Shown: piece by piece, positions 33,862 through 43,970 of the stretch
How positions within the stretch are numbered: position 1 is the first letter of the stretch
Layout of the letters: each line of letters starts with the position of its first letter
Assembly: GCA_031308135.1 (NCBI GenBank)
Contig: JAHLJT010004567.1
Location: 30,911,602 to 30,975,601, forward strand
Length of the DNA stretch: 64,000 bases
Direction of reading: 5' to 3'
Source: Acheta domesticus
Lineage: Eukaryota; Arthropoda; Insecta; Orthoptera; Gryllidae
Translations under genes and position numbers: made by a program
Notes under the pieces: generated by a model
The model's input: the letters and a program-made list of their open reading frames with translations, nothing else
Told to the model about the DNA's origin: nothing
Databases searched by the model: none

Positions 33862-34525
33862 TATACTGGATGCGACATCGATGCCGATGATTTCAAAAAA
33901 TCTATGTTTTTGTAGAAATATCGATGTATTAAAACCGAAATAACGTTTCTGTAACATCGAAGTTTTGTGGTCGATGTATTTACGTTTTGTGCTGTATATC
34001 TTCTGAATAAAAAATCCCAGTAATCAAAATATTGTAATAGTTAAAATATGAAATAGTAACTGCTCATATCATTGCCAGCTTGTTTGTTCGATCCAAATGC
34101 CCGCCGTTTCTACTGTCTTCATCGAGCAGACTGCATCTCACCCGTGATGACCTAATGCCTTTTGCTCATGGAAAGTCTTTTTTAAAAATTTTTTCACTTC
34201 GATCTTAATTACAAATTAATAAACTGGGCTGCTGACGAATTAAATTTTGTTGCACACGAATATGATGTTATCTTTAAAAAAAATCGATGGTTTTTGGTCT
34301 ATGCATTATTCATATCAATGATTTAATAGGGATTTTTGCCACCTCGAACGTTGAACACCATCGATCTTCTGCGCATGCGCAGATGCACTAAAGTGATGCG
34401 AAACTTTAACTACGCATGAGCAGAAAATCGATAGTGCTTACCGTTCGAGGTTGCAAAAACTCCCTAATTTTGAACATCAATGTTTGGATACGTCGTTGTT
34501 TCGTTACCGATGTCGCATTACTTAG
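33862..34525. mobile_element. Foldback-like element with ATGCGACATCG ends
   Basis: Left end ATGCGACATCGATGCC; reverse complement of the right end ATGCGACATCGGTAAC. Both arms are studded with ATCGATG-type words (TATCGATGTATTAAAAC; CCATCGATTTTTTT). The right arm aligns well, in inverse orientation, with a solitary copy at 41815-41935. The middle is AT-rich with no coding potential. Arms are diverged, so it is old. A younger MITE (34329-34464) sits within the right arm. Classification is uncertain. Confidence 0.5.
34329..34464. mobile_element. TA-flanked MITE nested in the foldback-like repeat (136 bp)
   Basis: TA at 34327-34328 and 34465-34466. Left end GGGATTTTTGCCACCTCGAA; reverse complement of the right end GGGAGTTTTTGCAACCTCGA. 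The inverted repeat continues inward through CCATCGATCTTCTGCGCATG. Removing it restores a continuous match between its flanks and the 41.8-kb relative, showing insertion. It includes the 16-bp palindrome TCTGCGCATGCGCAGA at about 34368-34383, which matches the NRF-1/Ewg consensus TGCGCATGCGCA. Confidence 0.8.
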
Positions 34526-34658
34526 CGGTGCGAGCGGAGCCGATCATGAGCGCCCCTCCGCGCCCGTGGCACATGTGCCGCCTCCGCTGCCATCACCACG
34601 CGCGCGATAGAGCCTGCCAGGCACCTAAGGGCCTTGCAATCTCCCGTATTTTCGATTG

Positions 34659-34710
34659 TTTTTCAGAAAGTTGAGCGGTTAGAGTTTTTCAGAAAGTTGA
34701 GCGGTTAGAG
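34659..34710 (+). repeat. 26-bp perfect tandem duplication
   Basis: TTTTTCAGAAAGTTGAGCGG plus TTAGAG occurs twice back to back (34659-34684, 34685-34710). It lies directly in front of the SINE fragment at 34716. It may be a slippage product or reflect the SINE's 5' junction. Confidence 0.9.
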
Positions 34711-34715
34711 CGGAG

Positions 34716-35180
34716 AGACCCGACGTGTCGGATTTTCGACACTAGCTATAGGTTGGTCGAATGCAATCGTCGGTGGCAGAGTGCTAGTGGCCGGCTGCTC
34801 TGATCGGTACTTTTGTGTGTTTTGTCGGGGACAGTACCAGGCGAATGCCTGAGTAGTGCCCTAGCAAACGCAGCCCCGGCAGCCCTATATTTTCTTCCTC
34901 ATCCTTTTTCTTTCTTACCCCTTTACGCTCACACACTTTGACTCACATGTACTGCACTACCACACTTCCAGTCGGGAGCTTAGTCCAAAGCGTGGAGGTT
35001 GTACCATGTGGGGCGGTGCCCCGCTTGGAAAGATATATGGGGGGAGAAGTCCCGCAAGTCGACGTGTAGATCCGACGCCGGATCTGACATTCCAAAGGGA
35101 CAGTAACACCGTGACATCCTGGGATTTAACATGCACCACACTTGCGATCTAAAGAACGTAGCAGTTGGTGCGCCGTTGAC
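34716..35180 (+). mobile_element. SINE copy E, head-truncated
   Basis: Begins in the post-head part (GGATTTTCGACACTAGC) and continues GGCCGGCTGCTCTGATCGG, GGCGAATGCCTGAGTAGTGC, the CTTCCTCATCC pyrimidine part, GTGGGGCGGTGCCCCGC, GATCCGACGCCGGATCTGAC and a tail near GAACGTAGCAGTTGG. It lacks A and B boxes. Confidence 0.75.
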
Positions 35181-37339
35181 ATTCTGAATTATCAATCACT
35201 GAAAGTAGGGCGTGTATGTAAATACAATACCTGATTGAAGAAAATGGCGACGTTTTCTCTTCGCCTTCTCCTGGCGTGAGTGGTATTGAGACCTTGGTCC
35301 TGCTTATAAAATCCGTGTTCAGGAATTTCAAATTCCTACCCGGTTGCACACTTTTCCCGGCGTCACATCGATAGAGCCAAGTGTGTGTGTGTGTGTGGGG
35401 GGGTAGTGTGTAGACGGATGTGGGCTCCGTGTCCAATGGGAGACCCAGCCCGGATGCCTCCCAGATGGGTTTCGGCTTCGTCGTGGCAGTTCTTTAAGGA
35501 GTGGAGTGAGGAGGGACTTGTCTCGCGCATGTGAATGGTGCACGGTTGCGGTGCTACCTGGAGAGCTGGTAAGCTTCGAACTTGCGAAGCGGTCCCACCC
35601 AGGTTAATGGCTGGATGTTCTTTAAGTGCATTGCGCTTCGGCGTTTTTAGATGAAGCTTAACGATGGGCACCTGATAGGGTGGCAATTAGGCGAACAGCT
35701 TGGAACCCACCGAGGAGGCTGGAAACTCCCATGTACTTACACAACTAAATCAGTAAAGTAGTCTGGAAGGGCACACATTTCCGTATCCTATTCCAGCACC
35801 TCACCCTCCCTGGAAACGCCATATAGTGGTCTATTTATTTCGCGGCAAACTAAATACAGCGCGTCTGGAAAGTCCGCAGTGGCACCTTGGTATTTGCAAC
35901 AAAAAATATGTTGGTAACAGCTTGTAACAATAAAACGTGAATACCGCACTCACCACAATCATAAAAGTTTGCTGAAAGTGTCCCCTTCACTTCTTTCCCA
36001 GCGATATTTGCTACCAAATCATTGGCATTTTTAATAGGAAGCCCTGAGCCCGCTCAATGCGGAGAAACTTTCCTGCGCTTATATTATGATTGATGGGTGG
36101 GAATTCTGTTAATTTATTTCTCCTCCGCCACGTATTTTATGTGCGTAAATCTAAAGACGCTTGTGTCTCTGTAAAGTCAAGGTTTTAACAATCATTTATT
36201 AATTGTATCTTCACAATAAATGTTTCTTCAGATTTATTTTCTTCATTTATTCCGTAAAATTTAAGTCTGGCGACCTCATCACATCCTAAACACACGGCTA
36301 TGTCCCTGACTCAACACAACACTTTTGCCCTCAGCGGCAAAGTTTTTGCTACGCCACTGGGTATGTCGGCTAAGCACCTGTGCCACTAATAAAACATTGG
36401 GCTATGTGTGAGCGTTCCTCTCGGTGCGGTTTGGTATGACATTGCTAGAATTATTCAATGCTAAATTCAAAGTTTTTGAACAGGCTATAGTGAATCTTAA
36501 CACAAGAAGAACATCAAAACTCATGAACAAGAATGGAATTATTACACCTATGGTACTAATTATTCATACACATATTTTGTGATGATCTTAATATTAACAT
36601 TTTGTATTGTTTTCCTCGAATATTTGAAGTCGATGTTTTTCATGGCCTCTCCCGATGTCATCACGCAAACTTAAACGTGTTCCCTTTTATACAGTCAAGT
36701 AGCCTTTCTATGATGATCACCACAGCCCCCTTCCAACGAGCAGATTTCTCTCATTACCTCGTTAGAAAAGTGATTCTGCGCACAGTCTCCTAACTTACGC
36801 GTGGACAATCTAGAACAACTATGTTTCTGCCCCCTCTTATCCTTTGATCGTTTTTATATTAACACACGACATACTTTACTAGTAAATAAATAAAATATAC
36901 ACAAAGGAAATTAAATTATTATTTTATTTATTACATAACCTTGTTAATAAACACAAATGGTTTTAAATAGAGCCATTTACAGGGTTGCCAGATGACCGGC
37001 AGAGCCTTTTGCCCAAATATATAACAAGTTTTCTAATTTATTGGGTTTGGCAAATTAATGTAAATTCTTTCTGCCGAAATGTTATTACTAACCGAAGTTA
37101 AGTAAAATTTCAAAAAAATCCATAATTGAATTAAAAGGGAAACATGAGGGAAAATCAGAAAATGAAATGCTTTATCACGTACGTTCTTGATGCTTGAAAA
37201 TGTACAGAGGGCCACAGCCTCCCCTCCTCGCCTTCCTCTGGGCACGCCTAAGTCTCCACAGCTACTCCATCGCTATTACCCCAGCCACAAGTGCTTGCAC
37301 CACCATCACTCCCGTCCGCTGTTACCTGCTCCTCCCGTA
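35181..37339. other. Stretch without a recognised gene; (GT)n at 35381
   Basis: (GT)n followed by a G-run at 35381-35404. 35400-35700 is of moderate GC with no identifiable exon. TACAGGGTTGCCAGATG at about 36979 resembles the end of some hAT elements, but I found no partner end. Remainder AT-rich. Confidence 0.35.
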
Positions 37340-37415
37340 CTGTGTCTATTGTGAACGTCTTGCCGCCGCCGCAGCGCGGGGTCGAGGACCGCGTGCCGCC
37401 GCCGCGCCGCCACCG

Positions 37416-37453
<38 letters not shown>

Positions 37454-37488
37454 GCCGTCACCGCCGCCGCCACCGCCACCGCCGTCGC

Positions 37489-37519
<31 letters not shown>

Positions 37520-37720
37520 GCGTCGGCGCCGCGTGCATCGTGCGTGCGTCGCGGTGCGTCTCGGCGTCGCGTCGTCCCAGGAGGAGGGGGCGGAGGTCGC
37601 CGGCCGGCCGGCCGAGCGGCGGGCACGCGCCGTTACTCCGCCGCATCGTCCACTTGGTCTTCCCGCGCGGCGGCCGTCGCTTCCTCCCGCGACTCTCAAA
37701 CCACAGGGCTCCGCTGGCGG
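37340..37720. repeat. CpG-rich patch with (CCG)n
   Basis: An almost uninterrupted CCG/CCA/TCG triplet run spans about 37396-37525, flanked by CpG-rich unique DNA to 37720. Polyproline, polyarginine and polyglycine frames overlap on both strands, as the triplet dictates. CCG runs of this kind often sit in 5' UTRs or first exons, but no splice-consistent gene model can be drawn. Confidence 0.8.
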
Positions 37721-40700
37721 TTTGGCGGCGGGCCGTTACGCCAACGCGACACTTGACGAGAAGTACCATCATTTCGGGTAACGGGAGTGTTGACGAAATA
37801 CCTCTGCGGCCCTGAGAATCCTGTGTTATTAAATCGAGAAAAAATGGGAGATTACACGCCAATTACTACAGGAAACTTTGCGGCTGCTTTCTTTTTGAGG
37901 TTGAATAAGTGAAATGGAATTAAATTTTGGGTGGTTTCAGAGAACTGAGAATTTGGAAACTGTTTATGGGTGCCAGTCACATGTCAGGATTTTTTCTGAT
38001 TGGTCAACTAGGTTACGAGGAAGACGATCTTATAAATGAGGGAATATATTATGTCAAGCAAGTGTCATAGTATACGAGTTTAAAGTTTATCCTATTAATT
38101 AATTAATATTTTTAAATAACATCATACACATCATGTGTGTGTAATGCTATTATCGGTTTTGACAGTAGAGCCTATGAAATCAAACTGAAGTTGTTTGTTT
38201 TCAACCCTTCTAATGAAAACATTATGTGAAGTAAACATCAATATTTGATATTGCCATATATTGTTATTTTTAGGATTTTGGGAAGGGCAGTGTCAACCAC
38301 ATTTGGCTATTTAATATTTCTAAGGTTGAGTCCAATAACAATTCGTTAGATTTCAAATCCCAGTAAATGAGAAAAGTGTGTAATTCTCAGCTTTTGGGTT
38401 CGGTTAATGGTCCAGAGAAACCGTGCACCCCAGTTGTCCCCCGCCATCACGTTCCTAACGTCACGCGGCGCGTAAACTCAGGCCGAGTGCAAATTACCGG
38501 GAATGGGAGCGTTAAATTGCGTATTGATTTTTGGCCTCCCGTCGTTCTTCTTCCTCTCTTTCCGGCCATCGGATCTGGAATGCGAGTGCGGAAGACTGGC
38601 TGGAGATTGATTAAAATTATTGCGCATTGAATCCCATGAAGGTCATTCGGAGCAGCCAGTGCCTGCTATCGAGTTCTCAGCCGTTTCTCAATGGAGCTGC
38701 CTCGCGTTTTTAAAAAGCGCTCGTGAAAATTATCGGGGATATTTTAATCACTACCTCTCATAATGTACTAATTGCCCTTGAGTTTTCACGGAATTACTAA
38801 TGAAGTAAGTGTCGGCTGTACGAGTTAGTGCCAATTTTTGGTGCCTCAAGCACCTATCACCCGTTATAATTGCTTCTGCAAGCAGACTTGTTAAAATGAT
38901 GTTACCTTGCTGGTAGTAAGTGATATGAAAAACAAGAAGATACATTTTTCCTTATTATCATTTTTAAATACCATAGATCACCGTGAATTTGTGCCAGTTT
39001 TGGAAGATTTTAGTAAATAACTTGTTTACTTTTCACGTAATTAACAAAGTTGTAGCAGTGTATGAAATTTAAAACTTGCTTTGCCTATTTTATTTCGAGA
39101 TATTTATTGAAATAAATGTCTTTGAACAAAAAATGATACTTCCAACGTTTACACCACATTTAATGCGCCTTGTTCAATGATGCAGAATGTGTGACACAGT
39201 TTTACCCCTACCTAATGATTACTTAGTAGGGATTTTGAATTTTCTAGATTGTATCTTCATATTCGTAAAATAAAAACATTCATTTCTATTCTGCGGCCAT
39301 TGCTGTCGCAATAGTTTTCGAAAAGGCGCGGTGGCATAAGGTTACCTCCGGGGCACAAAGTGACCCCGGTTTACAGTATTTTATTTTATTTTAAATACGA
39401 ATTATTTGTTGTTCCTAGGAGTGAAGTTCTTGATATGACATACTTTTATGTACAACATTGTGTGTCTACGTAACAGTGGATTATCCTAACCTGCTGCATG
39501 TTACGTGCTTAATCATGCAGTACTTTCTGCTTAGGAGAAAAAGGTACAAACATTTCAGATGGTGATAATCTCTTCAAGTTACATCTGTCAAAATGTTTTT
39601 AAAAGTTTCCTGCTTCTGTTCTTTGTGCACATAGTATCACAATCCTGCAGATATGCGCCCAATACCTACGCGATATTCCGTCATAATTTCTAATCTATTC
39701 TGATACGAACCATCTTCTCACTTCCACTCGTTTGTCCCGAGGACACCGATCGTACCACGGTTGAACCCACAACCGTTTGCGCTGGGCCGCGCTCATAGAG
39801 AGGTGGTGCTTAGTCATCTGTCTCCTCCGGTCATGGCTCCACCTCTCCTCCTAAAATCAGGAAAACAACATTGCTCGCACGCTACATTTTTCTGCTAGGG
39901 ATTTCATACATGCTTGGTGAAATGTAGAGCAGATCACTGCCAGAAAATGTAATTGCTCTGATTTTCACCGAATAGTGTGTATTGCATGTATGTTTTCAAG
40001 GCGCGTGTTACAATTTTTTCTTCATCGCTGACTATTTCATTAAAAATGGAAACTACCTGAAAAATTAAGGAAAGAAGTTCTATAATATATTTAATCTCAT
40101 TGTACTTATTGTTGAATAAGTTAAAATATTACAATAGATTTTTTAAATTAAAAAAATCCTTAAAAAACAAGGAATTAAAACTACAAAATCCATTAGGTTA
40201 GTCCAAGATAATTAATCAAAGAAATTTATTTTTTACTTGGTATTTTTATCTTATCTCATCTCGATTCGATTGTGTTCAAAGACAAATAAAAAAAGAACAC
40301 AATAAGCAGTTTTGTTACAGACTGGTAGGTAATAAAATAATCCTAGATTGTTACATCATTAACTGAGTGTTAGAATCGTTGCATTGGCCCATTTTTATCA
40401 TTAATTGTTTAAGTAGTTTACTATATGCAGCTTTTAGAATTTATTTTTAGTAAGAAATCCACAAAAAAAGCGCAAGAGTAAAGTACGTGACATGTTTAAA
40501 TGTAGATTAGCTCCACACAGACAATGCACTGGATAGCGCTCAAGCGGATTTGACTGCGTGAAACGCGAAGGGTCTTATGAAAATTCCCGTGGGCGCAGTG
40601 GAGTAACAGGGAGGGCGCGGTGGCGAACGAATATTGGATTTCTCCCCTCCTCAGTGGAAAGTTTGCCTTTTGAATTTTGTTCATTTAATCAGGTGGAGAA

Positions 40701-41807
40701 TTTTATCTAACTCGTTTGTTCTCAAAGAGCTGTAAACTCTATGACAATTCAATTAATTTCTGGCGCGAATTTGTTACGAACTAATGGACTTTTTAGTATT
40801 CACGAGGGATAATTATTTATTTCGTTCCCAGTTCTGTTTGTACGGTACACTTTAATGCATGAAACTGACAATTGCGCATTCACTTAACATATTTGATTGG
40901 ATATTTCTGCTTTTTAGATTCTTTTTATTTTTTTCTTTCAATGAAAAACTTCATTATTAAATATTAGATTTATTGCAAAATGACTAATTTTCTTGTTATT
41001 TATTTTCGTAATTAATTACATATATTTTTTGCATTACTTACATTATTTATATTTTTATGTTACTTATTATACATCAAGCAGAATAATGGCGATTGGTTTG
41101 TCTATTTTAACTTACACCTCTGCAACAGGAATTTAAGCTTGAGTGACATAATGAGTTGCCCGTTTCCCTTAACAGATAGTTTTTGTTGAATCGTCGTTTG
41201 TGGATTGTGGTTAGTCTTTGTACACATACTCCTAATATGGGAAGGGATAGAAGAACGGGCGATTTTAAAAACCTCGGCAATCTTGCTGTAGTGAAAAGGT
41301 GTGAGGAAGTTGTCGACAGTGCTGTATCCAATAGTTACAGTGGCTACCAGTTAAGAAAGAACGAACGGTGTGAAAGCTTTTTATCAAATTGGTAGTCTTA
41401 CGAACAGAAACGACGTGTTTTCGTATCTTTTATAAAATTAATCGGAATCATTCAGTTCTGTCATGCCGTGCAACAAAAACATGGACTCAGAAAGTTGAGG
41501 AAACTTCATGGACAAAAAAGAAGTCTGGAAATCGATAATCGTATTACGTCGGGATTGGGAGGCAACAAATAAAGATTTATCGTCTTTTTACAGTAGTTTT
41601 GCTGAGGAAGCCTCAGAATTCATCTTATAGCCGCTGACCATACCTCAGATTCGTCTCCTTGGGACGCCATCGCATTTAGCATGCTCTTCCCATCTCTCAC
41701 CTCTCACCTCTCTTGACGGCCGCGTGCTCTTGGACCCAGTCGCTGCTTGTCGTAGCGCCTACAGCGCCTTTGCTGTTGAGAAACGGCTCTCGACACTCGC
41801 CTAGCGG
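37721..41807. other. Four kilobases without a recognised gene
   Basis: 38400-38740 is unique, moderately GC-rich and contains TTAAATTGCGTATTGATT and GATTGATTAAAATTATTGCG, dense in homeodomain- and C/EBP-like cores; candidate conserved non-coding DNA only. 39740-39860 carries a GGGTTCAACCG B-box-like word on the minus strand without a full tRNA. 41180-41600 has several short frames that I cannot assign. Confidence 0.3.
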
Positions 41808-41814
41808 ATAATGA

Positions 41815-41935
41815 TGCAGCATCGACAACGAAACATCGTTGAAACATCGACGTTTCTGAACGTCGATGCTTTAAATTATATCATCGATTTTAATAAAACA
41901 TCGACCCAAAACCATCGATGTTAATAAATATAAAA
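41815..41935. repeat. Solitary arm of the ATCGATG foldback-like family
   Basis: GATGCAGCATCGACAACGAA and the following ACATCG/ATCGATG-studded sequence align, reverse-complemented, with the right arm of 33862-34525 on both sides of its nested MITE. Only one arm is visible here. Confidence 0.6.
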
Positions 41936-42545
41936 ATATGTTTTTAAAACTGGATTTGTAATCATTGAAGTTAACATGTGTGTTTGGCGGGGGAGGATGG
42001 ACTTAATTTGAAATTAGTCTCGTTAATTAATTTTAATTGAGATTATCTGACAAAACAAAGTCAATAAACCCACACTCGCGTAGCGGCGACGCGTGGTGAT
42101 AACGATCAGACCGCACCTCGCACACAGCAGATTCGACTTGGCACCTCGAACGTGGCACCGATGACGCTCTTGAAGGGTGTACACGTGTAATAGTTGCGAA
42201 CAACAGTAAATATCGAGCATCTAGAGTTCCCGTTCTCGTCCAGAATAATTGAATTTAAATGCACGTTCCCTTTTAGATGTAACTTTGAAAAAATTAAATT
42301 TTGAAAGATCATTTTTCTTACGTGTATTTTTATATATTTGCACAGCATAGAAACGACTTGGACGACGGGACTTGTCTCTCGATGCGGAAGGGAAATTGTC
42401 TCTCGCGGGGGTCACCTAGAATGTGAAGGATGAGTAGGTTTCAGGGTAGGGTTCCTTGGCGTAATGCAACGGCCAGGTGATACAACGTCATTGGCGCCGT
42501 TGGCTCAAATAACATGAACTGTCACCTTTACCGAAATCTTGATGA
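41936..42545. other. Stretch without a recognised gene
   Basis: Mixed composition; short open frames only. Confidence 0.35.
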
Positions 42546-43629
42546 TATTTATTTATTTATTTACCCACAACAGGGCAAAGCCCCAATTACAGTAGCCATT
42601 ACTAGGAAAAATATACAAAACATGCAAAATAATAAAAAAACAGTTTCAAATGAGATAACAAAACTAAATTACAGAAGTTCAATTACAAGAATACATCTTT
42701 TTGAAAAATTGATAAAACATAACACACCAGTAAGATAAACATAAATGGAAACATATCTTCAAAACAGTCATTACAAAAAAGGATCAGAAATGAGTATAAA
42801 AATGACAGTGTTACAAAAATGGAAAACGCATCTTCAGAATAATGTAACATAATAGCGAGCAATACTTAACACAATAAATCCACATTCAGTGATCATTCAA
42901 TATTTTATTTAAATTCTGTTTATATTTTAGCAAAAAAAAAAACTAAAGTCTAAATCCCACACTCTACTGAATCCATTGAATTTTGAAGACATTCTCAAGA
43001 GTGGTGAATATTTGTGAGATGTTGTTTTTGGTTGAAGGGAAATATAGTAATTCTCGCCTTCTTAAATTTGATACTCGTGCATTAAATGACAATTGTGACA
43101 GCAATTCACTGCTATCTGATAGACCATTACCTATTTTAAATAAGAACAATTGTTCAGGAAATACTCTTCTATTGGCAAGAGTAGTTAGATTGAATTCTTT
43201 AACTAAAATAGTATAAGCAATTTCATAAGCAGATTGATTGAACTTTTTGTAATATAAATACATCGAGAATCGTTTTTTAACTTTTTCAATTGGGTTACTT
43301 AGTGATATGCAATGAGGAGACCAAATAACTGAAGCGTATTCCAATCTGGCTCCCACAATTCAATTAAAGAGGAGTATTAAACTTGAGGTGTTTGGAATTT
43401 CGAATAATAAAGCCAAGATTTTTAATGCATCATTAGTTATATTAAATATGTGTTTATGGTAAGTCAAATTATGTTGAATAGTAACACCTAAGTCTTTTAC
43501 AAAATATACACGTTCTAATGATTCATTATTCATTGAGTAACTTTTTCTTAGATATGCTTCATTTCGTGTATAAGTAATGAAACAACATTTTTTGATATGA
43601 TTAATAATGGGAGGGAAGTTGCTCGGCAA
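42546..43629 (-). pseudogene. Non-LTR retrotransposon 3' fragment with RT thumb/C-terminus, stop-interrupted
   Basis: On the minus strand, residues of the late RT domain appear from about 43629: KKCCFITYTR, then FVKDLGVTIQHNLTYHKHI, the 'DLGV..D..L.F..HI' block of jockey/CR1-like enzymes. The same frame continues after one in-frame TAA (43360-43362) into ARLEYASVIWSPH and IEKVKKRFSMYL, the conserved thumb segment, and ends at 42964. About 400 bp of AT-rich 3' UTR follow, finishing in CCTGTTGTGGG and a (TAAA)n tail at 42546-42563. The endonuclease, the palm catalytic motif and ORF1 are missing: a 5'-truncated dead copy. The family call is firm at superfamily level only. Confidence 0.85.
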
Positions 43630-43910
43630 CCACCAATGGTAATGGACGATAGTAAACTACCTTTTCCAATGGCAATTAAAATTTTACCAGTTGTCCAAGC
43701 AAGTTGTTTTTCAACGCAGTTCGGGGTCATTCTGAGCGAGAGATAATCTGTTCAATGAAGATAGTGCCATTACTGCACTCTACGGGACACAGCGTCAACC
43801 TCTGTGTCAGTTCGATTTTGGCATTCATTTTCATAAGTTTCATTCATAAGAGACGCATACAAACCGACAACGTTCCTTATATGGCGTTAAATGGCCAATG
43901 ACGATGCCAA
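43630..43910. other. Flank of the RT fragment, no gene
   Basis: Unique sequence upstream (in element orientation) of the truncation. No target duplication could be identified. Confidence 0.35.
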
Positions 43911-43970
43911 TCCGTAGGTGGCTCAGAGGTTTGGGAGGAGGCCGACTGATAGCTCTACGCCCTGTGCGTT
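43911..43970 (+). mobile_element. SINE head fragment (copy H)
   Basis: TCCGTAGGTGGCTCAGAGGT matches the start of copy D (CTCCGTAGGTGGCTCAGAG), including the A-box-type TGGCTCAGAGG. Similarity fades after about 60 bp and no body follows, so only the head is preserved. Confidence 0.55.

Noticed and set aside
36975..36995. CAGGGTTGCCAGATG as a hAT terminus
   Set aside because: No matching inverted end or 8-bp duplication found.
37194..37862. Polyproline/polyarginine frames of 134-195 codons
   Set aside because: Product of the CCG run; different frames give Pro, Arg or Gly homopolymers.
39755..39850. GGGTTCAACCG (minus strand) as a tRNA gene
   Set aside because: B-box-like word only; no cloverleaf could be drawn.
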